Shown piece after piece: positions 55,518 through 63,737 of a DNA stretch of 64,000 nucleotides (positions are counted from its first letter, which is position 1; each line of letters begins with the position of its first letter). The DNA is from Leuconostoc mesenteroides subsp. mesenteroides (lineage in GTDB: Bacteria; Bacillota; Bacilli; Lactobacillales; Lactobacillaceae). Below the pieces are notes generated by a model. It had not been told where the DNA came from. It made no database searches and was given only the letters and a program-made list of their open reading frames with translations. The translations under genes and the position numbers were made by a program. The DNA lies in contig CP046062.1 in assembly GCA_009676745.1 (NCBI GenBank), positions 1,287,501 through 1,351,500 of the forward strand. Direction: 5' to 3'.

Positions 55518-56639
55518 TTATTTACTTGATAAAAATTCTTTTATTGCATCAAATCCTAATTGTCGATTACCGGCCTGACAATGTTGATCACCACCCGATG
55601 CTTTATCAAACATAATTGACTTGACGGAAGCAGCATTAATTAATTTGCTATCAATTTCTACTAAGCGGCTACTTGGCACATATTGATCATTTTCGCCAGC
55701 TAGTAACAGAACATCCTGATTAATAAGTGGCATAATCGGTTCCATATTATATTTTTGGAACTGTTGTAATAATTCATAAGGTGATTGGGCGCCGACGTTT
55801 TCCATACCTTTATTGATTTTCCAGTTAAGATCTAAATTATTGGCCATCATACTTTTGAACATTAGGTTAACTGTGTTAGCATCCTTTGCAGCTAGTAATT
55901 GTTCAATTTTAGTAATTTGATCATAAGGCATTCGAATACGTAATGCATCAAAGAAACTATAGAAAATGTCAAATGCAACAACCTTATCCAATCGTTTTTC
56001 AAATGCGGCGGCGCGCATCACTAAATATCCACCTAATGACATACCAACTGCACTAGCTCTTTTAAGGTTGAAGTAATCCAATATGACACTTACTGGATTT
56101 TCCCAATTATGTATCAAGTGAATTCCTTGACGCAAAGCAGTTCCTTGACCAGGCCCATCAAACACATAAATATTGTAATCAATACCTTTCAAAAATTTTG
56201 ACATTTTGACCATTTCTTCCATATAGGAATCATATCCGGCAAAGAGTAGTAGATTCTTAGTGGCATTTGGTGTAACTAGTTTTACAACTGGTAGATACCC
56301 ATTTTCATAAGGGACTTCATACCTTTCGTATTCAAAGTCATTGAAACCTTTATAAAAGTTTTCACGATACTTTTGGTAAGCATTTTCATCTCGAGGATCC
56401 TCAGGTGACAAATAAAACTCAGAAGCTTGATAATAAGTTGATGCGATAGAGAAATCACTATCTTGTTCTCTTTCTATAGCTTTGTCGTTCCATGCATTAA
56501 ACCATGATTCTTCATCTTTTAACTGAGGAATAATAGTTTTTAAATCTTCCTGTACCTTTTCATCATTTTCGTACTCATCGTTGATGAATCGGTTAATTTG
56601 TAAATTGAATTGTTCATTTTTAACATACTGTTTAAACAT
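55518..56639 (-). CDS. alpha/beta hydrolase (FrsA/dipeptidyl-peptidase-like esterase)
   Basis: A 373-residue hydrolase. An N-terminal helical cap of about 150 residues precedes the alpha/beta fold; GPGQGTALRQG and the nucleophile elbow VGMSLGGYLVMRA follow, then Asp in LLAGENDQYVP and His in SGGDQHCQAG. ATG 56639 is set by AGAAGGAGGAACAGC just before it; a frame further upstream would overlap the divergent TetR gene and is unsupported. It is divergent from a TetR regulator, which probably controls it. Substrate unknown; a peptide, ester or thioester is possible. Confidence 0.87.
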   Translation of the reverse strand: MFKQYVKNEQFNLQINRFINDEYENDEKVQEDLKTIIPQLKDEESWFNAWNDKAIEREQDSDFSIASTYYQASEFYLSPEDPRDENAYQKYRENFYKGFNDFEYERYEVPYENGYLPVVKLVTPNATKNLLLFAGYDSYMEEMVKMSKFLKGIDYNIYVFDGPGQGTALRQGIHLIHNWENPVSVILDYFNLKRASAVGMSLGGYLVMRAAAFEKRLDKVVAFDIFYSFFDALRIRMPYDQITKIEQLLAAKDANTVNLMFKSMMANNLDLNWKINKGMENVGAQSPYELLQQFQKYNMEPIMPLINQDVLLLAGENDQYVPSSRLVEIDSKLINAASVKSIMFDKASGGDQHCQAGNRQLGFDAIKEFLSSK

Positions 56640-56716
56640 GCTGTTCCTCCTTCTGTTAAGTATATTTTGACATGATGAGGTTAAAATACAACTGGCAAAA
56701 GTGGTAATAAAGAACG

Positions 56717-56749
56717 ATATCGTACTGAAAAAAGAAAACAGTATGATAT
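56717..56749. promoter_or_regulatory. inverted repeat, candidate TetR operator
   Basis: ATATCGTACTG and CAGTATGATAT (one mismatch) are separated by 11 bp, between the divergent hydrolase and TetR genes. The half sites are 22 bp apart, about two helical turns. Confidence 0.5.
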
Positions 56750-56781
56750 TATTAGTATATATAAATAGAAGGAGCAGCATT

Positions 56782-57354
56782 GTGTCAAAAGACAAAAGAG
56801 TTATCAAAACAGAGAAATTGATTACTGAAACAATGATGCGGTTGTTGGCGACCATGAGTATGTCAAAAATCACTGTCAAGAAAATATGCGATGAAGCATT
56901 AATTAGTAAATCAACTTTTTATGATCACTATGTTGACAAGTTTGATGTTGTTGATAAGATTGTTGATGGATATGCGATGGCATTTGATCGTGAAATACGA
57001 CAAAGATTTGATGCAATACAACAGAACAATACCTTTGAAATTTTTAATAAAATTATTAAAGATATGGCTAATCAAGATAGTGATTTATTGATTTTAATGT
57101 CACTTGAACACAATGCACGCAGTGTCCAAGATCGTTTTCACAAAATATTATACGATAATGCCCACATTTTCTTATCAAAACAAAAAATGAACAATCGTTT
57201 TTCAGTTGCTTTCTTATCAGAAATTTATGCCGATTTAGCATTAACCTCAATTTCTTTTACGTTAAAACATGCTGAAAGCGAAAAGCTACTAGAAGAGCAA
57301 ACTGATTTTATGAATTTAATGCAAGAAGTCATTATTTCTAACGTTAAGCGGTAA
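56782..57354 (+). CDS. TetR-family transcriptional regulator
   Basis: A 190-residue regulator. The N-terminal HTH is MSKITVKKICDEALISKSTFYDHYVDK, shown here by its core ITVKKICDEALISKSTFY, with a helical C-terminal ligand domain of the DUF/TetR_C type. The GTG start at 56782 has AAGGAG 7 bases upstream; a frame open to 56701 has none. It is divergent from the alpha/beta hydrolase gene and probably represses it and itself. Confidence 0.87.
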   Translation: MSKDKRVIKTEKLITETMMRLLATMSMSKITVKKICDEALISKSTFYDHYVDKFDVVDKIVDGYAMAFDREIRQRFDAIQQNNTFEIFNKIIKDMANQDSDLLILMSLEHNARSVQDRFHKILYDNAHIFLSKQKMNNRFSVAFLSEIYADLALTSISFTLKHAESEKLLEEQTDFMNLMQEVIISNVKR

Positions 57355-57548
57355 ACATTTTTTATTGGCAAATTGATGAAATTGTTTAATTGGATATTTT
57401 GACTAATGAAGATAAGTGTAGTGATTTTAATTTTATAAGCTACTGATTGCCTACAAATTATAAACAACAATGGTAGTCCATGCGATATCGTTGTTACTTT
57501 TTAAAAAATCTAATCTAACTTGTAAAAAATATAGTTCGACTAAAAGAA

Positions 57549-57590
57549 ACACATTAAAGCCAGAAAAAGTAGGCTTTAATGTGTTTTATT
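57549..57590. terminator. bidirectional terminator
   Basis: ACACATTAAAGCC pairs with GGCTTTAATGTGT (13 bp) across a 10-base loop and is followed by TTTATT; it ends the minus-strand LacI gene. Confidence 0.85.
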
Positions 57591-57593
57591 GTA

Positions 57594-58601
57594 CTAATTA
57601 TTTTTTTCAAGCGTTGTCACTGTACCGGACGGTATGATTTGAGTTTTGGTAAAGAAAACAGCATGTGGTGTTAATTCTTTTTCGTCTAGAGCCGAAACAG
57701 CTAACTGTCCCATTAATTGAAAGTCTTGCTTAGCAGCACTAAGAATGGGGCGTGTTATTTGGGCGACTTCGGTGCCGTCAATTGCTATAATAGACAAATC
57801 TTTTGGGACATCGATTTGAGCATCTTTAGCACCATTAAGTATACCAACGCTAGTGATATCGGCAGAACCAATTGCTGCTGTAAAAGGTAGTGGTTTGCCA
57901 AAATGTTTGATAGCATCTATACCAGTTTGGTAGTTATTCTCTGTTCCCCATATAAAATCGGGGTGATATATGATACCGTGCTTTGTAAGGGCATCAATAA
58001 ATCCTTGTCTTCGTAACTTGGCAACAATTGAATTTGGATTAGAAGCACCAATGAGTGCAATTTTTTCGTGACCATTTTCGTAAAGATGATCAACAATTTG
58101 ATGCATCATCTCATAATTATCAGAGGAAATGGAAGGGATTTTGTTATTTAATTGATTCGAAACACTAAGAAGTTGGACCTCGGCACTAGTCAACAAGTTA
58201 AAGACGGGGTCATCAATATCAAGATCCACCGCTAGCATGACAATTGCCAATACTTTTCGAGACAATAAAGAACGAACAGTTTGGAGCTGCTGCTCCTTGT
58301 TCGTGTCGACAAAGGCAATGAGTAGTTCGTAATTAAGCTTATATGCTTTAGACTGCATACCTTTAATAATTTCATCAGCAAAATTAGTATGTTCGTTTGG
58401 TATTAACACGCCAATAACGCGGCTTTGTTTTTGTGATAGATCAGCTGCTGATTGATTTTTCAGATAGCCCATTGACGCTGCAAGTTCACGAACTCGTTTA
58501 GCTGTATCCGCATTAAAACGCCCTCGATTAGTTAAAATTCGAGAGACGGATGCCGGGGAAAGGCCAGCTTTATCTGCAATGTCTTTAATAGTAATAGCCA
58601 T
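57594..58601 (-). CDS. LacI-family repressor of the second isomalto-oligosaccharide operon
   Basis: A 335-residue LacI/GalR regulator. The HTH is TIKDIADKAGLSPASVSRIL, followed by hinge and sugar-binding domain (IIAIDGTEVAQITRPILSA near the C-terminus). I chose ATG 58601 because LacI proteins start there; a longer frame to 58697 would run through the promoters. No ribosome site precedes the ATG: a TATAAT lies 7 bases before it, so the mRNA is probably leaderless. It is divergent from a GH13/transporter/GH13 operon and shares the operator GTAAACGTTTAC with the 26 kb locus. Confidence 0.9.
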   Translation of the reverse strand: MAITIKDIADKAGLSPASVSRILTNRGRFNADTAKRVRELAASMGYLKNQSAADLSQKQSRVIGVLIPNEHTNFADEIIKGMQSKAYKLNYELLIAFVDTNKEQQLQTVRSLLSRKVLAIVMLAVDLDIDDPVFNLLTSAEVQLLSVSNQLNNKIPSISSDNYEMMHQIVDHLYENGHEKIALIGASNPNSIVAKLRRQGFIDALTKHGIIYHPDFIWGTENNYQTGIDAIKHFGKPLPFTAAIGSADITSVGILNGAKDAQIDVPKDLSIIAIDGTEVAQITRPILSAAKQDFQLMGQLAVSALDEKELTPHAVFFTKTQIIPSGTVTTLEKNN

Positions 58602-58608
58602 ATTAAAT

Positions 58609-58636
58609 ATTATAACCCAAAAAGGTTGACTTTCAA
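58609..58636 (-). promoter_or_regulatory. promoter of the LacI gene, probably giving a leaderless mRNA
   Basis: On the minus strand, TTGAAA (58636-58631) and TATAAT (58614-58609) are 16 bp apart. Only 7 bases separate the TATAAT from the ATG at 58601, so transcription should begin at or next to the start codon. The promoter overlaps the divergent operon promoter. Confidence 0.7.
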
Positions 58637-58654
58637 TATGAAAGCGGTTACAAT
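58626..58654 (+). promoter_or_regulatory. promoter of the GH13 operon
   Basis: TTGACT (58626-58631) and TACAAT (58649-58654) are 17 bp apart, a strong sigma-A promoter. A cre overlaps its spacer and -10 element, and the LacI operator covers the expected start site. Confidence 0.8.
58639..58652. promoter_or_regulatory. cre (CcpA) site
   Basis: TGAAAGCGGTTACA is a perfect match to TGWAANCGNTNWCA and lies inside the operon promoter, so bound CcpA should repress. Confidence 0.85.
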
Positions 58655-58663
58655 ATTTAGTGC

Positions 58664-58675
58664 GTAAACGTTTAC
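58664..58675. promoter_or_regulatory. LacI-family operator
   Basis: GTAAACGTTTAC, identical to both operators at 26.2 kb, located at the probable transcription start of the GH13 operon. Confidence 0.85.
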
Positions 58676-58708
58676 TCAAAAAAGCAAACAATAACAAGGA
58701 AGGTTACC

Positions 58709-60379
58709 ATGGAAAAAATAGAATGGTGGCAAAAAGCCGTTGTCTATCAGATTTATCCCAGAAGCTTTCAAGATAGCAATGGAGATGGTGTCGGAGACAT
58801 ACGCGGCATTATTGAACGGTTGCCTTATTTGAAAACCCTTGGCATTCAAGTCATTTGGCTAAGCCCAATTTATCAGTCACCAAACGATGATAATGGCTAT
58901 GACATCAGTGATTACCGTAAAGTTTTACCAGAATTTGGCACAATGGCAGATGTTCAAGAAATGTTTGAGGTCGCGCATCATTTAGACTTGAAAATTATGA
59001 TGGATTTAGTTGTCAATCATACTTCTGATGAACATCAATGGTTTAAAGAGAGCCGTAAAAATAAAGATACCCCTTATCGTGATTATTACATTTGGCGTGA
59101 TCCTGTCGATGGGCATGAACCTAATAATTGGCTGTCAGATTTTGGTGGATCAGCATGGGAATTTGACAATAAGACACAACAATATTATTTGCACCTATTT
59201 TCAAAAAAACAACCAGATCTGAATTGGCATAATCCTGATTTGCGACAAAAAATTTACGATACAATGAAATGGTGGTTAGATCAAGGTGTTGATGGTTTCC
59301 GCATGGATGTTATTAACCTAATTGCAAAACCAACAGATTTACCAAATGATCCCAATGTTACCTTAGAAAACCATGGTTCATCAATGAATTTTGTTGCTAA
59401 TGGTCCCAATATTCATGAGTACTTACAAGAAATGAATCAAACGGTGTTATCAAAGTATGACATTATCACTGTTGGTGAAACGCCAGGCGTATCAACAACA
59501 GATGCAATGAAATATGCTGGATTTGATTCACATGAGTTACAGATGGTCTTCCAATTTGAACATACTGAAGTTGATAACAGTCATGAGGGATTAGGTAAAT
59601 GGAGCGATGAACGTTTCAATCTGGTTGATTTAAAACGTATTTTATCTAGGTGGCAAAATGATTTATATGGTAAAGCTTGGAACAGTCTCTATTGGAACAA
59701 TCATGATCGACCAAGAGTAGTTTCACGATTTGGAAATGATTCAGATGAATATCGTGTGCTATCTGCAAAAATGTTGGCCGCAACTTTGCATTTCATGCAG
59801 GGAACACCTTATATTTATCAAGGTGAAGAAATTGGTATGACCAATATTGACTTACCATCTATTAAAGACTACCAAGATATTGATACTTTGAATGCATATC
59901 ATGACCTAGTTGTCCAACAAAAACGAGTTACTCCAGATAAAATGATGTCCTATGTTCATCACTCTTCAAGAGACAATGCACGAACACCAATGCAATGGGA
60001 TATCACTAAAAATGCTGGATTCACTGAAAGCCATCCATGGTTAAGTGTTAATCCCAATTATCAGACTATCAATGTGGCAGATTCATTAGCTGACCAGCAG
60101 TCAATCTTTTATTTTTACAAAAAACTCATCGCGTTAAGGCAAGAGCTATCAATTATCACGACTGGAAAGTATGAAGTGTTGGATCTGGAAGACGAATCGG
60201 TCTATGCTTATAAGCGAATTGACAATGAAATGCAATTGCTAATTATTAGTAACTTTACTGATCAAAAGCAAACACGTCATTACGATCAAAGCCAAACTGC
60301 ACAATTAATTATAAGTAATTATTCAGATGATCAGGGCGATACACTCAGACCTTACGAATCAAAAGTGTATAAGTTTTAA
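58709..60379 (+). CDS. oligo-1,6-glucosidase (GH13 subfamily 31)
   Basis: A 556-residue alpha-glucosidase. GH13 regions are DLVVNHTSDEH, GFRMDVINL with nucleophile Asp200, VGETPGV with acid/base Glu, and NNHDRPRVVSRFG. Val201 after the nucleophile fits alpha-1,6 specificity. The loop DSNGDGVGD lies near residues 22-30. First gene of an operon with a GPH/SLC45-like transporter and a second GH13. AAGGAAGG precedes the ATG. Confidence 0.92.
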   Translation: MEKIEWWQKAVVYQIYPRSFQDSNGDGVGDIRGIIERLPYLKTLGIQVIWLSPIYQSPNDDNGYDISDYRKVLPEFGTMADVQEMFEVAHHLDLKIMMDLVVNHTSDEHQWFKESRKNKDTPYRDYYIWRDPVDGHEPNNWLSDFGGSAWEFDNKTQQYYLHLFSKKQPDLNWHNPDLRQKIYDTMKWWLDQGVDGFRMDVINLIAKPTDLPNDPNVTLENHGSSMNFVANGPNIHEYLQEMNQTVLSKYDIITVGETPGVSTTDAMKYAGFDSHELQMVFQFEHTEVDNSHEGLGKWSDERFNLVDLKRILSRWQNDLYGKAWNSLYWNNHDRPRVVSRFGNDSDEYRVLSAKMLAATLHFMQGTPYIYQGEEIGMTNIDLPSIKDYQDIDTLNAYHDLVVQQKRVTPDKMMSYVHHSSRDNARTPMQWDITKNAGFTESHPWLSVNPNYQTINVADSLADQQSIFYFYKKLIALRQELSIITTGKYEVLDLEDESVYAYKRIDNEMQLLIISNFTDQKQTRHYDQSQTAQLIISNYSDDQGDTLRPYESKVYKF

Positions 60380-60393
60380 TTTTTTCAGTAAAA

Positions 60394-60407
60394 TGTAAGC
60401 GGTTACT
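60394..60407. promoter_or_regulatory. candidate cre site within the operon
   Basis: TGTAAGCGGTTACT matches TGWAANCGNTNWCA at 13 of 14 positions, between the first GH13 gene and the transporter gene. Confidence 0.6.
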
Positions 60408-60455
60408 TTGTTTAGAATTTTTTGTAGAATCACTTAATTAAGGAGAGTGAATATA

Positions 60456-61820
60456 ATGAGTACGAACGCACATAAGAAAGGCCAGCTTCCGATGCTGACT
60501 AGCATGCAGCTATTCTTAATGACTTTTGGCTATGCAGGTGTTCAAGTGGCCTTTTCAGTTCAAACTGGTAATATGGGGAGAATATTCCAGACCTTGGGTT
60601 CCGACCCGACTAAATTAGGATTTTTTTTCATCTTACCTCCTTTGGCAGGTATGATTACGCAGCCATTAATTGGTCTGTTTTCTGACAAAACATGGTTACC
60701 TAAAATGGGTCGGCGAATGCCTTATCTCATTGTTGGGTGTTTTGTATCGTTGATTGTTTTACTATTATTACCTAACACAGGTTCATTTGGTTTTGGTTAT
60801 GGATCCATGACGGCTTTGTGGTTTGGCGCGGTAACGGTATTATTCATGGACTTGTCTTCAAACGTTTCAATGCAGCCTTTTAAGATGATTATTCCTGATA
60901 TGGTCAATGAAAAGCAAACTGACAAAGCATGGAGTTTACAAAATATATGGGGAAGTTTAGGTGGCGTGATTGCCTTTGTCTTTCCATTTATCTTAACTTC
61001 TTTTGGTGTTGCCAACACTGCAGCACGTGGAGTTGTGCCTGATTCAGTAAAAATTTCGTTTTATGTTGCGGCTGCAATATTGTTATTGTCAACCATTTTT
61101 ACCATCATAAATGTAAAAGAGTACGACCCAGAAACCTTAGCATATTACCATGGTTTTAAGTCTGATGATAAGAAACATGAATCATTCATTGATATTTTGA
61201 AACACGCACCAAAAGTGTTTTGGACCTTAGGTATCGTCGAATTCTTTGTCTGGTTTGGTATTCCATACATGTGGACTTATTCAACCGGTGCTCTTTCAGA
61301 AAACATCTGGCGAGTTTCAGATCCTGCATCTGCAGGGTATCAAGAAGCAGGAAACTGGTTTGGTATTTTGCAGGCAGTGTATTCAGTTGTTGCAATAGTA
61401 GTTGGTATTTTGTTTCAAAGATTAAACGATAAAACAAGAAAAATGACGTTTTTCTTAAGTTTGATAACTGGTGGCTTAGGATTTATGATTGTTGCTTATG
61501 GGCATACTCATGTATCATCGCTAATTGGCTTTATACTGATTGGTATTGGTTGGATTGCATTGATTTCTATTCCATTTACTATTCTGACGAATGCGTTAGA
61601 TGGCAAACATGATGGTGTTTATCTAGGTTTGTTTAATTGCTTTATCTGTATTCCTCAAATCGTTGCTTCAGTAGCAAGTTTCGCTATTTTCCCAGCTGTT
61701 GGAAAATCAATGGCCCACATGTTAGCAATTGCAGGTGTTTTCCTGATGATTGGTGGTTGTTTAATTTGGATTGTTAAAGAAGAAAAAATACAAGTAGATG
61801 TGACACAAAAAGGAGAATGA
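60456..61820 (+). CDS. MFS transporter, GPH/SLC45-like, for oligosaccharides
   Basis: A 454-residue 12-helix transporter. SVQTGNMGRIFQTLG, PLAGMITQPLIGLFSDKTW and MGRRMPYLIVG in the first third resemble the SLC45 sucrose/maltose H+ symporters. The last third is LNDKTRKMTFFLS and GIGWIALISIPFTIL. It lies between two oligo-1,6-glucosidase genes under one promoter, so isomalto-oligosaccharides or maltose-type sugars are the likely cargo. ATG 60456 is chosen over GTG 60447 because AGGAG lies at a normal spacing. Confidence 0.87.
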   Translation: MSTNAHKKGQLPMLTSMQLFLMTFGYAGVQVAFSVQTGNMGRIFQTLGSDPTKLGFFFILPPLAGMITQPLIGLFSDKTWLPKMGRRMPYLIVGCFVSLIVLLLLPNTGSFGFGYGSMTALWFGAVTVLFMDLSSNVSMQPFKMIIPDMVNEKQTDKAWSLQNIWGSLGGVIAFVFPFILTSFGVANTAARGVVPDSVKISFYVAAAILLLSTIFTIINVKEYDPETLAYYHGFKSDDKKHESFIDILKHAPKVFWTLGIVEFFVWFGIPYMWTYSTGALSENIWRVSDPASAGYQEAGNWFGILQAVYSVVAIVVGILFQRLNDKTRKMTFFLSLITGGLGFMIVAYGHTHVSSLIGFILIGIGWIALISIPFTILTNALDGKHDGVYLGLFNCFICIPQIVASVASFAIFPAVGKSMAHMLAIAGVFLMIGGCLIWIVKEEKIQVDVTQKGE

Positions 61821-61823
61821 AAA

Positions 61824-63500
61824 ATGACAGAAGATATTAAATGGTGGCAGAAGGCAGTTGTTTATCAGGTTTATCCACGATCATTTCAAGATGCAAATGG
61901 AGATGGTATTGGAGATCTTCAAGGCATAGAGCAAAGACTAGATTACATTAAAAAATTAGGTGCCGATGTTATTTGGTTAAATCCAATATATGCTTCACCT
62001 GACAAAGATAATGGCTATGATATTTCTGATTATGAAGATATTAATGCAAAATTTGGTACGATGCAAGACTTTGATCGATTACTTCAGAAAGCCCATGACA
62101 AAGGCATTAAACTTTTGATGGACTTAGTCGTTAATCACACATCAGACCAACACCAATGGTTCATTGAAAGTCGTTCCTCAAAAGATAATGATAAACGTGA
62201 TTTTTATATTTGGCGTGATCCAGTTGATGGACGTGAGCCAAATAATTGGGGCTCGTTCTTTTCAGGGCCAGCATGGAAATTTGACGAAAAAACGGGGCAG
62301 TATTACTTACATTTATTTGTGGAAGGACAGCCCGATTTGAATTGGGTAAATCCTGAAGTACGTCAAGCAGTATTTGATATGATGAATTTCTGGGTTGATA
62401 AAGGAATTGATGGCTTCCGCATGGATGTTATTTCTTTGATATCAAAACCAGATGGTTTGCCAGACGGTGAGGTTCCTGAAGGCGGTGAGTATGGTAATGC
62501 AGATAAGGCAGTAGCTAATGGTCCCCATGTTCATGAGTATTTGCAAGAAATGCGTGAAAAAGTGCTAAAGCGAGCTGATATGATGACTGTTGGTGAAGCA
62601 TCTGGTGTTGATATCAATAATGCTATCAAGTATGCTAACACAGACGGATCAGAATTAAATATGGTTTTCCAGTTTGAACATATGGGACTTGATAATAACC
62701 CAAATCCAGCTTTGGGAAAATGGTACAATCAAAAAGTTTCTCTAGTTGACTTGAAGGAAAACTTATCCAAGTGGCAAAATGATCTAGCCGGTAAAGCCTG
62801 GAATTCGTTATATTGGGATAACCATGACCAACCAAGAGCGGTAAGCCGCTATGGAGATGACCGACCAGCGTACCGCGTGGTTTCAGCAAAGATGGTTGCA
62901 ACCTTATTGCACTTTATGCAAGGAACACCATACATCTATCAGGGCGAAGAAATTGGAATGACCAATGCTTATAATTTGAAACGTGAAGATTTTGATGATG
63001 TTGAAATTAAAAATGCTTTTAAGTATTTAATTGACAAGGACCACTTGATCGACGAAGACACAATGTTGAAGTACGTACATGCGAAAGGACGAGACAATGC
63101 ACGCACGCCAATGCAATGGGACAGTACAGTCAATGCAGGATTTACAACAGGAACCCCTTGGCTTAAATTAAACAATAATTACGACACAATAAATGTTGAG
63201 CAAGCATTAGCTGATAAGGATTCTATTTTTTACTATTATCAAAAACTAATTCAATTGCGACATGATTTGCCAATTATCACTACTGGAAAGTATCAGTTGT
63301 TGGAACCAAATGACGAACAAGTCTATGCTTATCGACGTGTGGGAAATAACGAACAACTGCTTGTTATCAATAATTTTACTGACACAACCGTTACGCGAAA
63401 TTATAGTGTACCAGCAAATGCAAAAATTTTGATTAGTAATTACGATGATGACCAAGCGGAAACACTTCGTCCATATGAGTCTAAAGTCTATCAGTTTTAA
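61824..63500 (+). CDS. oligo-1,6-glucosidase (GH13 subfamily 31)
   Basis: A 558-residue alpha-glucosidase and third paralog in the window. GH13 regions are DLVVNHTSDQH, GFRMDVISL with nucleophile Asp201, VGEASGV with acid/base Glu, and DNHDQPRAVSRYG. Val202 follows the nucleophile. It starts 3 bp after the transporter gene with AAAAGGAG overlapping that gene's end. Differences from the first GH13 in the Glu region (EASGV versus ETPGV) may tune chain length or linkage preference. Confidence 0.92.
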   Translation: MTEDIKWWQKAVVYQVYPRSFQDANGDGIGDLQGIEQRLDYIKKLGADVIWLNPIYASPDKDNGYDISDYEDINAKFGTMQDFDRLLQKAHDKGIKLLMDLVVNHTSDQHQWFIESRSSKDNDKRDFYIWRDPVDGREPNNWGSFFSGPAWKFDEKTGQYYLHLFVEGQPDLNWVNPEVRQAVFDMMNFWVDKGIDGFRMDVISLISKPDGLPDGEVPEGGEYGNADKAVANGPHVHEYLQEMREKVLKRADMMTVGEASGVDINNAIKYANTDGSELNMVFQFEHMGLDNNPNPALGKWYNQKVSLVDLKENLSKWQNDLAGKAWNSLYWDNHDQPRAVSRYGDDRPAYRVVSAKMVATLLHFMQGTPYIYQGEEIGMTNAYNLKREDFDDVEIKNAFKYLIDKDHLIDEDTMLKYVHAKGRDNARTPMQWDSTVNAGFTTGTPWLKLNNNYDTINVEQALADKDSIFYYYQKLIQLRHDLPIITTGKYQLLEPNDEQVYAYRRVGNNEQLLVINNFTDTTVTRNYSVPANAKILISNYDDDQAETLRPYESKVYQF

Positions 63501-63566
63501 AAGTAGTATCTTACCTTCTTCATAAAGGATATTAATTTTTTATTGAAAATTAATTTATTTAAGCTA

Positions 63567-63595
63567 TTGTAAACGCTTTCATTTTGATATATAAT
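63567..63595 (+). promoter_or_regulatory. promoter of the beta-glucoside operon with a cre (63568-63581)
   Basis: TTGTAA (63567-63572) and TATAAT (63590-63595) are 17 bp apart. TGTAAACGCTTTCA (63568-63581) is a perfect cre overlapping the -35, so CcpA should repress this operon. Confidence 0.82.
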
Positions 63596-63609
63596 AACAT
63601 TATAAAGTT

Positions 63610-63714
63610 GGATTGTAACTATCGTGATTTTAGCGATAGGCAAAACCAAATGATAAGGGAACTATACACCTCATAATATTGGATGGTGATAGGAAACTAT
63701 TATTTGGTTTTTTA
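63610..63714 (+). promoter_or_regulatory. RAT antiterminator site and overlapping terminator
   Basis: GGATTGTAACT...GGCAAAACC (63610-63647) is a ribonucleic antiterminator sequence of the BglG/LicT/SacY type. Its 3' end, AAACCAAATGATA, can pair instead with TATTATTTGGTTT (63698-63710) to form a terminator ending in T residues at about 63714. The two structures are mutually exclusive, the standard attenuator of beta-glucoside PTS operons. Confidence 0.85.
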
Positions 63715-63737
63715 TTTTCAAAATATAGGAGCAGACC

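Noticed and set aside
55518..56879. Extended start of the alpha/beta hydrolase with a hydrophobic N-terminus
   Set aside because: The extension runs over the divergent promoter and the start of the TetR gene, while ATG 56639 has a strong ribosome site.
57594..58697. Extended start of the second LacI protein
   Set aside because: LacI proteins begin directly at the HTH (MAITIKDIA). The extension would cross both promoters and the operator.
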